From positions 1-6,124 of the forward strand of contig JAICTU010000518.1 in the NCBI GenBank assembly GCA_025936205.1: a stretch of DNA of 6,124 bases, given 5' to 3'. Origin of the DNA: Polyangiaceae bacterium (GTDB lineage Bacteria > Myxococcota > Polyangia > Polyangiales > Polyangiaceae). Numbering within the stretch: the first letter of the stretch is position 1; each line of letters starts with the position of its first letter. A program made the position numbers and the translations under genes. The notes beneath the pieces are model-generated. The model was not told the DNA's origin. It did no database searches and saw nothing but the letters and a program-made list of their open reading frames with translations. Shown piece by piece: positions 1 to 5,701 of the stretch.

Positions 1-2
1 AT

Positions 3-1094
3 CACTTCATCGGCGAGCGTGTGGAATCCGTGCTGGGTTACCTGAACAGCATCGAGGATCTGCTCGCCTCCGGCTACGTGACCCCCGGCGAGCTACTGAG
101 CGCCGCCCGCGAGTTGCTCGCCAGCATCGGCGAGAGCCACAGCGCCTTCAACTCGGCGAACATCCTGGAACGAAAGGGCTACACCGCGCGTTGCATCGAC
201 CTGAGCGGGTGGGCCGATCCAAAGGCGCGCACGATCGATGAGCGCATCGCGCTGATGCTCGCGGACGTGGGCAAGGTCCCGGCCATCACCTTCGTGACCG
301 GCTACTGCAAGGGAACGGAAGGCATCATGCGCGAGTTCGATCGCGGCTACTCGGAGGTGACCTTCTCCAAGGTCGCCGTCGCCGTGAAGGCCAAGGAAGC
401 CGTGATTCACAAGGAGTTCCACCTGAGCTCCGCGGACCCCAAGATCATCGGCCCGGGCAAGGTCGTTCCGGTGTGCAACACCAACTTCGACGTGGCCGAC
501 CAGCTCGCGGACGTCGGCATGGAGGCCATCCACCCTCGCGCGGCCAAGCCGCTCGAGCTATCAGGCATTCCGCTGCGCGTGAAAAACGCCTTTGATCCCG
601 ATCACGACGGCACTCTGATCACCAAGGACTACACCTGCCCCGTCTCGAAGATCGAGGTCGTCACGGGCACGGACAAGGTGAGCATCGTCGAGGTCTTCGA
701 CACCCGCATGGTGGCAGAGGTGGGCTCCGACCATCGCATCATGCAAGTTTTGGTGGACCACGGAATTTCCTACATCAGCAAGGCCACCAACGCGAACACC
801 ATCGATCTGGTGCTCTGGGATCGCGACCTGCAGGAGCCGATCATCGCCAAGCTGCGCGGCATGTTCGACGTGGTGAAGGTGATTCCCGTCGCGATCGTGT
901 GCGCGATCGGCTCAAATATCGCCAAGCCCGGAATTTTGGCCCGTGCGACAGGGTCACTGGCGAAGGCGCGCATCAACATCATCGGCGTCTCGCAGACCGC
1001 GCGGCAGACCAACATGCAATTTACCGTGGGCCGCGAAGACTTCGTGCTGGCACAGCAAGCGTTGCACGCCGAGCTGTGCGAATCTGCAGAGTAG
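3..1094 (+). CDS. ask: Aspartate kinase, ectoine-type (Ask_Ect-like), 5' truncated by window edge
   Basis: Aspartate kinase phosphorylates L-aspartate to beta-aspartyl phosphate, the first cytoplasmic step toward lysine, threonine, methionine and, through aspartate semialdehyde, ectoine. The frame is open to the window edge (HFIGER precedes the GTG at 21), so that GTG is internal and the N-terminal kinase motif (KxGGTS type) lies outside. Visible are the kinase signatures SHSAFN, GRGYSE-type (here DRGYSEVTFSK), HKEFHLSSADPK (about 408-443) and DVADQLADVGMEAIHP (about 488-537), then two C-terminal ACT domains (roughly 645-1090). The motif NANTI replaces the usual TSE-type effector-site residues of feedback-regulated aspartate kinases. 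From memory of the family, these stretches closely match the specialised enzymes encoded at the end of ectABCD-ask operons. The stop is followed by a 156-nt gap and unrelated genes, as expected for the last gene of such an operon. Aspartate kinase is near certain; the ectoine subtype is likely but needs the upstream sequence. Confidence 0.9.
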   Translation, partial: HFIGERVESVLGYLNSIEDLLASGYVTPGELLSAARELLASIGESHSAFNSANILERKGYTARCIDLSGWADPKARTIDERIALMLADVGKVPAITFVTGYCKGTEGIMREFDRGYSEVTFSKVAVAVKAKEAVIHKEFHLSSADPKIIGPGKVVPVCNTNFDVADQLADVGMEAIHPRAAKPLELSGIPLRVKNAFDPDHDGTLITKDYTCPVSKIEVVTGTDKVSIVEVFDTRMVAEVGSDHRIMQVLVDHGISYISKATNANTIDLVLWDRDLQEPIIAKLRGMFDVVKVIPVAIVCAIGSNIAKPGILARATGSLAKARINIIGVSQTARQTNMQFTVGREDFVLAQQALHAELCESAE

Positions 1095-1172
1095 CCGCGC
1101 GCGTTCCGCGAGAGAAACGGCTCCCCCACGCTGGTCATTTGTGGAGTCCGAACTCCGGAGATTTACGCGCCG

Positions 1173-1194
1173 CGCCGGGCAAGCCTTCCCGGCG
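1173..1194. terminator. GC-rich hairpin downstream of the aspartate kinase, possible terminator
   Basis: CGCCGGG (1173-1179) and CCCGGCG (1188-1194) form a perfect 7-bp inverted repeat around an 8-nt loop. A G-T and a C-G pair could extend it by two. It lies 78 nt after the aspartate kinase stop and 56 nt before the next start. No T-run follows, so it is not a classical intrinsic terminator; it could be a pause or RNA-stabilising hairpin. A weaker 5-bp hairpin (GGAGT/ACTCC, 1143-1156) sits just upstream. Confidence 0.35.
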
Positions 1195-1250
1195 TGTGTC
1201 GGCTGGGACAATCGCGAGCGCTCCTGAAACGCATCTGGTAAGCTCGAACC

Positions 1251-1973
1251 ATGCGCTTTTCCGGGCGGTTCGGACTGATGCGATGGCTGTGGCTGAGTGT
1301 GCTGCTCTTTCTGCTGATCGGCGCCCGCTCCGAAGCCGAACAGGTGGACATCGCCAAGCTGCGCGACCAGGGTATGGCGGCGTATCAGGCCGGCAACTAC
1401 CGGGCAGCCAAGCGCGCTTTCGATCAAGCCTTCGGCATGGCTCCGCTGCACAGCCTGGGGGTCTGGGCGGCGCGGGCGCGCGTCAAGCTCGGCGAGCTGC
1501 TGGAGGCCGACCAGCGCTATGGCAAGGTCCTCGAAACGCCCATCCCCGCGGGGGCCGAGGCCACCGAGGGTGAGGCGCGCGATCACGCGGCGCGCGAGCG
1601 TGAAGAGCTACGGCACCGCATCCCGCACCTGCGCATCCGGATCGAAGGGGTCAATCCGGCCGAGGTCGAGGTGCGCATCGATGGCACGCTCGTCTCCGAC
1701 GATTTCGTCGTCGTGAAAAAAGAGGGCCCCTTCCGCCATGCCAAGGCGCTGCAGGTCAACCCGGGCAATCATCAGATCCTGGTGGTGGCCGCGGAGCAAC
1801 GGCAGGAGACCTCGGTCAGCGTGAAAGAGGCCGAGACCAAGGACGTGGTGTTGCGCTTCGCCAACGAGTCCACGCTGCGCCAGCGCAAGTGTCGCGACCA
1901 GTGCGTCGCCGACTGCCGCGACAACAACGATTGCTACGTCGAGTGCAAGCAACGCTGCTTCAGCAAGGGCTGA
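1251..1973 (+). CDS. Secreted TPR-like protein with PEGA-like region and six-cysteine C-terminus
   Basis: The product is 240 aa. Residues 1-29 form a signal peptide: basic n-region with arginines at 2, 6 and 11, hydrophobic stretch about 12-25, and a plausible signal peptidase I site after S-E-A at 29. The mature protein starts with a helical segment (about 33-85) whose pattern of A, Y, G and L (GMAAYQAGNYRAAKRAFDQA) resembles a TPR motif. A beta-rich region follows (about 126-205: LRIRIEG, VEVRIDG, NPGNHQILVVA, SVSVKEAETKDVVLRF), reminiscent of PEGA domains in surface proteins. The last part carries six cysteines at 214, 218, 222, 228, 232 and 236. The start is the first ATG; an ATG at codon 10 (1278) would also give a good signal peptide. 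No strong ribosome binding site is visible. The export suggests an envelope or periplasmic role, with the cysteines likely forming disulfides. Specific function is unknown; domain names are from pattern only. Confidence 0.7.
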   Translation: MRFSGRFGLMRWLWLSVLLFLLIGARSEAEQVDIAKLRDQGMAAYQAGNYRAAKRAFDQAFGMAPLHSLGVWAARARVKLGELLEADQRYGKVLETPIPAGAEATEGEARDHAAREREELRHRIPHLRIRIEGVNPAEVEVRIDGTLVSDDFVVVKKEGPFRHAKALQVNPGNHQILVVAAEQRQETSVSVKEAETKDVVLRFANESTLRQRKCRDQCVADCRDNNDCYVECKQRCFSKG

Positions 1974-2028
1974 GCCGCTCGTTTTCGCGTCTGGCCGTCT
2001 GACCAGGCCTGCGGCGCTTCCCAGCAGC

Positions 2029-2053
2029 GGCCCGGCATTGGTAGATCCGGGCC
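2029..2053 (+). promoter_or_regulatory. Perfect inverted repeat abutting the SDR start codon
   Basis: GGCCCGG (2029-2035) and CCGGGCC (2047-2053) are exact inverse complements around an 11-nt loop, and the right arm ends on the base before the ATG at 2054. No Shine-Dalgarno sequence is visible, and an in-frame TAG at 2042-2044 excludes a more upstream start. In the mRNA this hairpin would cover the ribosome landing region and could limit initiation; as DNA it could be an operator. Either role is inference. Confidence 0.35.
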
Positions 2054-2944
2054 ATGATTCATCCTGCACTCAGCTCGGGTCGGGTCGCCGTGATCACCGG
2101 CGCCGCGACGGGTATCGGCCTCGCAGCGGCGCAACGCTTTCGCGCCTACGGCATGAAGCTCGCGCTCGCGGACAACGATGAAACAGAGCTCGCGGCTGTG
2201 GTGAGAGAGCTCGGAGGCGCGCGTCCCGAGGAGGTACTAGGAGTGCCCACTGACGTGAGCCGCCTCGCGGACGTGGAGCGCCTGCGAGACCAGACCTGGC
2301 AGCGGCTCGGTCCGGCGTCTGTGCTGATGAACAACGCCGGCACAGGCCTCGGCGGCGGGCCCTGGGAGCGCTACGAGGAGTGGAAGCGCGTGATCGACGT
2401 CAACTTGTGGGGCGTGATCAATGGCGTGCAGGCGTTCCTTCCGCGCATGCTGGAGCAGCGCCAAGAGGGCCTGGTGATCAACACCGGCTCGAAGCAGGGC
2501 ATCACCTGCCCACCGGGCAACACCGCCTACAACGTCTCGAAGGCCGGCGTGAAGGTGCTGAGCGAGGGGCTGCAGCACCAGCTGCGCAACACGCAGGGCT
2601 GCCGGATCAGCGCGCACTTGCTCGTGCCGGGCTGGACCGACACCGCGATCAACCGCAAGGAAAAGCGCGACCGTGAGCGCATGGGCGGCAACCCCGGGGC
2701 GCAGCTCGAGCCCGCGGCTCCGCGCCCCGCCGGCGCCTGGACGTCCCCGCAGGTCATCGAATACATGCTGGCCGGGATCGAGCGCGGCGACTTCTACATC
2801 ATCTGCCCCGACAACGACGTCACGAGCGCGCTCGACAAGAAGCGCATCCAGTGGGCCGCCGGCGACATCGTCGAGAATCGCCCGCCGCTCTCGCGCTGGC
2901 ACTCCGACTACGCCGCGGCATTCAAGAAGTTCGTGGAGAGCTGA
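2054..2944 (+). CDS. Classical short-chain dehydrogenase/reductase (SDR)
   Basis: A 296-aa NAD(P)-dependent oxidoreductase with a Rossmann fold, presumably cytoplasmic, interconverting an alcohol and a carbonyl on an unknown substrate. All classical SDR hallmarks are present: the cofactor loop TGAATGIG (15-22), NNAG (93-96), and the catalytic tetrad N117, S146, Y159 and K163 (YNVSK). The acidic D40 at the end of the second beta strand (LALAD) points to NAD(H) rather than NADP(H). After the PGW motif (about 194-196) the protein has a longer than usual, charged C-terminal part with GDFYIICPDND, consistent with a roughly 290-aa subgroup rather than the 250-aa FabG type. The stop lies 4 nt before the aldo/keto reductase start, so the two are surely co-expressed. 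The start at 2054 is the first ATG after an in-frame stop. SDR family membership is certain; substrate and pathway cannot be read from the sequence. Confidence 0.95.
   Translation: MIHPALSSGRVAVITGAATGIGLAAAQRFRAYGMKLALADNDETELAAVVRELGGARPEEVLGVPTDVSRLADVERLRDQTWQRLGPASVLMNNAGTGLGGGPWERYEEWKRVIDVNLWGVINGVQAFLPRMLEQRQEGLVINTGSKQGITCPPGNTAYNVSKAGVKVLSEGLQHQLRNTQGCRISAHLLVPGWTDTAINRKEKRDRERMGGNPGAQLEPAAPRPAGAWTSPQVIEYMLAGIERGDFYIICPDNDVTSALDKKRIQWAAGDIVENRPPLSRWHSDYAAAFKKFVES
2935..2940 (+). promoter_or_regulatory. Ribosome binding site for the aldo/keto reductase, inside the SDR 3' end
   Basis: GGAGAG lies in the last codons of the SDR gene, 8 nt before the GTG at 2949. It supports that GTG as the start, and with the 4-nt stop-to-start gap it indicates translational coupling. 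Confidence 0.75.
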
Positions 2945-2948
2945 AGCC

Positions 2949-3881
2949 GTGCAGTACACCACTCTCGGGCGCAGCGGGCTGAAGGTCAGCCGCGTGGGGC
3001 TCGGCTGCGGGGGTCCGAGCCGCCTGGGGCAGTCTCAGGGCCACAGCGCAGAAGCCTCGAAGCGGGTCATTCACCGCGCGCTCGAGCTGGGAGTCACTCT
3101 GTTCGATACAGCCGAGTCCTACCGCACGGAGGGGTTGCTCGGGGAGGCGCTCGCGGAAGCGGGCGCCTCCGAGCGCGTGGTCGTCTCCACCAAGAAAAGC
3201 GTCTGGCACTGGGACCGCAAGCAACTGTGTACGCCGCGCGAGATGCTGGACGGCATCGACGCGAGCCTCGCGCGCCTGCGCCGCGAACGCATCGAGCTCT
3301 TCCACCTACACGGGCTCGAGCTCGAGCACGTCGACTACGCGCTGGGCGAGATCGTGCCGGTGCTGCGCGAGGCCCAGGCACACGGCAAGATCCAACACCT
3401 CGCGCTGAGCGAGGCCTTCAGTGGCGACACCACGCACCGCATGTTCCAGCGGGTGTTGCCCGCCGATCTGTTCGACGTGATCATGGTGGGCTTCAACTTG
3501 CTCAACCCGTGCGCGCGTCACAGCGTGTTCCCGTTCACGCGCGAGCGCCGGGTCGGCACACTGATCATGTTCGCTGTGCGGCGCGCGCTGACCAACCTGA
3601 CGCACCTGCGCGGCATTATCGACACGCTGGTCGCGCAGGGCAGGCTGGCGCCCGGCGTGCTCGACAAGGACGCACCGCTCGGATTCCTCGGCGACGTGCG
3701 CGATGCCGCCTACCGCTTCTGCTTGCACGAGCCCGGCGTGGACGTGGTGCTCACCGGCACCGGCAGCGTCGAGCACCTGGAAGAAAACCTGAAGTCCCTC
3801 GCTGGACCAGAGCTGCCGGAGCAGCAGCGCGAACGGCTCGCGCAGCTGTTCGGCCAGATCGATAGCGTGTCCGGCAATTGA
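2949..3881 (+). CDS. Aldo/keto reductase
   Basis: A 310-aa NADPH-type oxidoreductase of the (beta/alpha)8 barrel AKR superfamily, expected to reduce an aldehyde or ketone in the cytoplasm. It begins with the family's typical first strand (YTTLGRSGLKVSRVGLGC). The catalytic tetrad is readable: D53 and Y58 in FDTAESY, K82 in VVVSTKK, and H121 in LFHLHG. The C-terminal VDVVLTGTGSVEHLEENL (about 260-277) matches the cofactor-phosphate-binding strand and helix of the family. Length is normal. The frame is open for about 276 nt further upstream (to an ATG at 2673), but that stretch overlaps the SDR out of frame and gives a low-complexity R/S/P-rich peptide; the GTG at 2949 has a ribosome binding site and starts exactly where AKR homology begins. 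Pairing with an SDR suggests sequential redox steps on one metabolite. The family is certain; the substrate is unknown. Confidence 0.95.
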   Translation: MQYTTLGRSGLKVSRVGLGCGGPSRLGQSQGHSAEASKRVIHRALELGVTLFDTAESYRTEGLLGEALAEAGASERVVVSTKKSVWHWDRKQLCTPREMLDGIDASLARLRRERIELFHLHGLELEHVDYALGEIVPVLREAQAHGKIQHLALSEAFSGDTTHRMFQRVLPADLFDVIMVGFNLLNPCARHSVFPFTRERRVGTLIMFAVRRALTNLTHLRGIIDTLVAQGRLAPGVLDKDAPLGFLGDVRDAAYRFCLHEPGVDVVLTGTGSVEHLEENLKSLAGPELPEQQRERLAQLFGQIDSVSGN

Positions 3882-3903
3882 TGCGCGGCGCCCCTGGGCG
3901 ACG

Positions 3904-4569
3904 TCAGCGGGGCTCGGCGGGCGAGTCTGCCGGCGGAGGCGCCGAGACCGGCGGCTCCGAAACGGGCGCCTCGGAGACCGCCGTTCCCTCTGCGGGCTCG
4001 ATCAGATCGGCGAGGGCCACGCAGGCGGGCAGCAGATCGCGCAGGGCCTCCGCCGGCATGTAGTCGAAGCGGCACACGACACCGTCGGAGGTGATGGTCA
4101 GCGACTGAAGCTGGCGGGCATGAGCCCCCTGAAACGGCTCGACCAAGCGCCCGAGCGGACGCGCATCGAGGATCTGCTGGGCGATGGCTTGCGTCGCGTA
4201 GCGCGTCTTGAAGAAGCGATCGAAGTCGCGATCCTGCGCGTACACCGTGACCATGTCGAAGGGCGCCGCGGCCGTGTGCTGGTAGCTGCGCAAATCGACG
4301 CGCGGAACGCCGCGAAAGCGCACCTTGACCAGCTTCTGGTCGTCGGGGTCGATGCGCACGACGCGATCGGCATAGGTGCCCGCCAGCGTGCCCACTGCGC
4401 CCGAATAGCGCGGCGCCGTGTACTCGAGCCCCAGCTCGCGCCCGAGCGACGGGAAGTCGCGGGCGGCACCTTTACGGGTCCATTTGCGCCGCAGCAGCGC
4501 AAACACGGTGCCCCCGAACATGATCAGGCCAAGAGGCAGGGAGCTGAGCAAAGACGAAGCGCCGGGCAT
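3904..4569 (-). CDS. Small membrane-anchored protein of unknown function
   Basis: A 221-aa protein I cannot assign to a named family. Residues 6-26 form one hydrophobic membrane segment, followed directly by RRKWTRK. By the positive-inside rule this places the N-terminus outside and the main domain in the cytoplasm. The soluble part (about 39-192) has a conserved look, with FPSLGRELGLEY, the acidic IDPDDQK, VRFRGVPRVDLRSY and alternating strands around TSDGVVCRFDY. The last 29 residues are a disordered tail rich in P, A, S and E with a near-repeat VSEAP/VSEPP/VSAPP. I have an impression of similar uncharacterised proteins in Myxococcota, which is memory rather than a search. The ATG at 4569 lacks a clear ribosome binding site. 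The gene follows a SPOR protein on the same strand after 143 nt containing hairpins, so it may have its own promoter. It converges on the aldo/keto reductase with a 22-nt gap. Confidence 0.65.
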   Translation of the reverse strand: MPGASSLLSSLPLGLIMFGGTVFALLRRKWTRKGAARDFPSLGRELGLEYTAPRYSGAVGTLAGTYADRVVRIDPDDQKLVKVRFRGVPRVDLRSYQHTAAAPFDMVTVYAQDRDFDRFFKTRYATQAIAQQILDARPLGRLVEPFQGAHARQLQSLTITSDGVVCRFDYMPAEALRDLLPACVALADLIEPAEGTAVSEAPVSEPPVSAPPPADSPAEPR

Positions 4570-4618
4570 GTCGATCGCAGGCCAGTACGGTCGCCGCGGT
4601 CCGTGCGACTAGTAGTAG

Positions 4619-4642
4619 AAACCCGAAGTCCGCGCCGGGTTT
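4619..4642. terminator. Terminator-like hairpin between the SPOR gene and the membrane-protein gene
   Basis: AAACCCG (4619-4625) and CGGGTTT (4636-4642) form a perfect 7-bp inverted repeat with a 10-nt loop. On the plus strand the T-run extends to 4644 (five T), and on the minus strand the stem ends in TTT followed by CTACT. The position, about 70 nt past the SPOR stop on the minus strand, fits termination of that gene. The short U-tract in that direction makes it a weak intrinsic terminator. Confidence 0.45.
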
Positions 4643-4659
4643 TTACAAATGACGCAGAA

Positions 4660-4713
4660 GTACCGAGTGCAGAGTGCCCCATCTGCCGGGCACGAACTCG
4701 GGGCACGAGGTAC
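4660..4713. repeat. Interrupted inverted repeat touching the SPOR stop codon
   Basis: Outer arms GTACC (4660-4664) and GGTAC (4709-4713) enclose inner arms GTGCCCC (4674-4680) and GGGGCAC (4700-4706). A second GGGCAC at 4688-4693 can pair with the same left arm, because GGGCACGA occurs twice (4688-4695 and 4701-4708). GAGTGC is also repeated (4665-4670 and 4672-4677). Read on the minus strand it starts at the last base of the SPOR stop codon. It may be a processing or termination structure, or a copy of a dispersed palindromic repeat. Confidence 0.5.
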
Positions 4714-5501
4714 TAGGGCTGCACCCGCACGGTGATCTTGGCGGCTGCGCGCTGCGCCTCCTTCTCGGGATCGACCAGGATCGAGGTCATGTTCTCTTTG
4801 CGCTCGAACTCCGCCTTGTAGGCCAGCGCCTTCTGCCTGTCCTTGAACGGGCCGATCCGCACGCGATACCAGAGCCCCCGGTTGGGGATATGCGCCGCCT
4901 CGGCGTGGGCGCGATGTCCGCGCAATCGCAGCTCTTGGACGTAAGCGTCTGCCTCCGGCTTGTCGCGGAAGCTGGCGATCTGAATTTGATAGTCGCCAGC
5001 GCTGCCGGCCTCCGCGCGCTCGCTGCCCGGAGGCAACTGGGCGCGTTCCGCCGCCAGCTCCGCCAGACCGTCCTGGGGTTCTGCCGTCAGCTTGGTCGAA
5101 TCGAGCAGCTTGCCGGCAGGCAAGGGCACGACCGGCAGGTCATCCGCGGGCGGTGGCGCGGGTGGCAGCTGCTTCTCGCTCGGATCGATCAAGCGCCCGT
5201 CGGACGACTTGACGGCTACCAGCGCGGTGCTCGGCCTTTCCTTGTCCGTCAGGATCTGCGCGAAGCTCGCGTGATCGGGGCTCAGCTGATCTGCAGGCGC
5301 AGGCGCCGTTTCCTTGGCCTTCGCCAGGAGCGCCGCCAGCGGGTCTTCGGTCGACTCCGCAGCGACGTGCTTCTCCGGCATCGACATCACCACCGCGAGC
5401 ACCAGCGCTCCGACGCCAGCAGCGCCGAGCAACCATGGCCCGAGCCCTCGGCTGGGGCCGCCGTCTTGTTCTTGAATCTGGTCGAGGTTACGCAGGTCCA
5501 C
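4713..5501 (-). CDS. Membrane-anchored SPOR-domain protein (FtsN/DedD-like architecture)
   Basis: A 262-aa bitopic protein: short cytoplasmic N-terminus, one transmembrane helix (about 20-41, a Gly/Ala/Leu/Val stretch), a long periplasmic linker rich in Pro, Ala, Lys and Glu (about 42-168), and a C-terminal SPOR domain (170-243). The domain shows the typical first strand YQIQIASF (171-178), the helix KPEADAYVQELRLRG, and YRVRIGPF (212-219). SPOR domains bind peptidoglycan glycan strands stripped of stem peptides, which collects such proteins at the division septum, so a role in division or wall remodelling is likely. The layout resembles FtsN or DedD, but linker length and sequence do not allow an orthologue call. 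The start is a GTG at 5501, chosen because a short charged N-terminus then precedes the helix; the ribosome binding site is weak. The upstream neighbour is a sugar-nucleotide enzyme, and together they suggest an envelope locus. Domain call is confident, exact role is not. Confidence 0.9.
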   Translation of the reverse strand: MDLRNLDQIQEQDGGPSRGLGPWLLGAAGVGALVLAVVMSMPEKHVAAESTEDPLAALLAKAKETAPAPADQLSPDHASFAQILTDKERPSTALVAVKSSDGRLIDPSEKQLPPAPPPADDLPVVPLPAGKLLDSTKLTAEPQDGLAELAAERAQLPPGSERAEAGSAGDYQIQIASFRDKPEADAYVQELRLRGHRAHAEAAHIPNRGLWYRVRIGPFKDRQKALAYKAEFERKENMTSILVDPEKEAQRAAAKITVRVQP

Positions 5502-5521
5502 GTGCGTCCGTGCAGCGTTTG

Positions 5522-5535
5522 CGAGCTTCAGCTCG
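5522..5535. promoter_or_regulatory. Short palindrome upstream of the SPOR gene
   Basis: CGAGCT (5522-5527) and AGCTCG (5530-5535) are separated by TC. The dyad lies 21 nt before the GTG start of the SPOR gene, probably in its 5' leader. It could be a small operator or leader hairpin, or chance in GC-rich DNA. Confidence 0.25.
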
Positions 5536-5620
5536 AAACTGTAGCAGGCTTTCAGTTAGTCAGCCTCACACCCCCACGGACAAGTTTTGAGTCGGGTCCG
5601 GGAGCGATTTCGGGACGGTC

Positions 5621-5661
5621 AACGCTAACGTCCCTATTAAGGATTTAGCGTAATTTACGCT
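5621..5661. promoter_or_regulatory. AT-richer island with three AGCGTAA-type boxes
   Basis: Three related boxes occur within 41 nt: ACGCTAA (5622-5628), TTAGCGTAA (5645-5653) and TTACGCT (5655-5661). The last two form a perfect dyad, AGCGTAA-T-TTACGCT (5647-5661), and the first is an exact inverse of TTAGCGT (5645-5651). CTATTAA lies between them (5634-5640), giving TTAATAG on the minus strand, a loose -10-like element without a good -35. The island sits about 120 nt upstream of the SPOR start, a reasonable place for its promoter and operator. The pattern is seen directly; the function is inferred. Confidence 0.4.
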
Positions 5662-5676
5662 GGACTGCTCGGACGA

Positions 5677-5695
5677 ACAGCGAACACGTCGCTGT
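5677..5695. terminator. Hairpin just downstream of the NDP-sugar pyrophosphorylase-like gene
   Basis: ACAGCGA (5677-5683) and TCGCTGT (5689-5695) pair perfectly with a 5-nt loop. On the minus strand the hairpin begins 6 nt after the stop codon at 5702-5704. No U-tract follows, so it would be an atypical terminator or a 3'-end stabilising structure. Confidence 0.35.
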
Positions 5696-5701
5696 GCGCG
5701 T

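Noticed and set aside
93..533. Minus-strand open frame opposite the aspartate kinase
   Set aside because: Composition is that of a codon-position shadow, and the plus-strand kinase is unambiguous.
21..1094. GTG at 21 as the true start of the aspartate kinase
   Set aside because: The frame is open to the window edge, and the protein from 21 would lack the N-terminal nucleotide-binding part every aspartate kinase has.
2673..2948. In-frame 92-codon upstream extension of the aldo/keto reductase from an ATG at 2673
   Set aside because: It overlaps the SDR in another frame, encodes a low-complexity R/S/P-rich peptide, and AKR homology with a proper ribosome binding site begins at the GTG at 2949.
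5618..5640. A sigma-70 promoter for the SPOR gene built on TTGACC (minus strand, 5623-5618) or TTAATAG (5640-5634)
   Set aside because: No matching partner hexamer is found at 16-18 nt spacing for either element, so I do not annotate a promoter.
4120..5648. Long plus-strand open frames (4120-4716 and 4674-5648) opposite the membrane-protein and SPOR genes
   Set aside because: They are antisense shadows typical of high-GC DNA, rich in R, A and G, without recognisable domains, while the minus-strand products show clear membrane segments and a SPOR domain.
5600..5700. Integron attC site or insertion-sequence ends
   Set aside because: The inverted repeats are short, lack attC core-site layout, and no transposase, integrase or target duplication is present.
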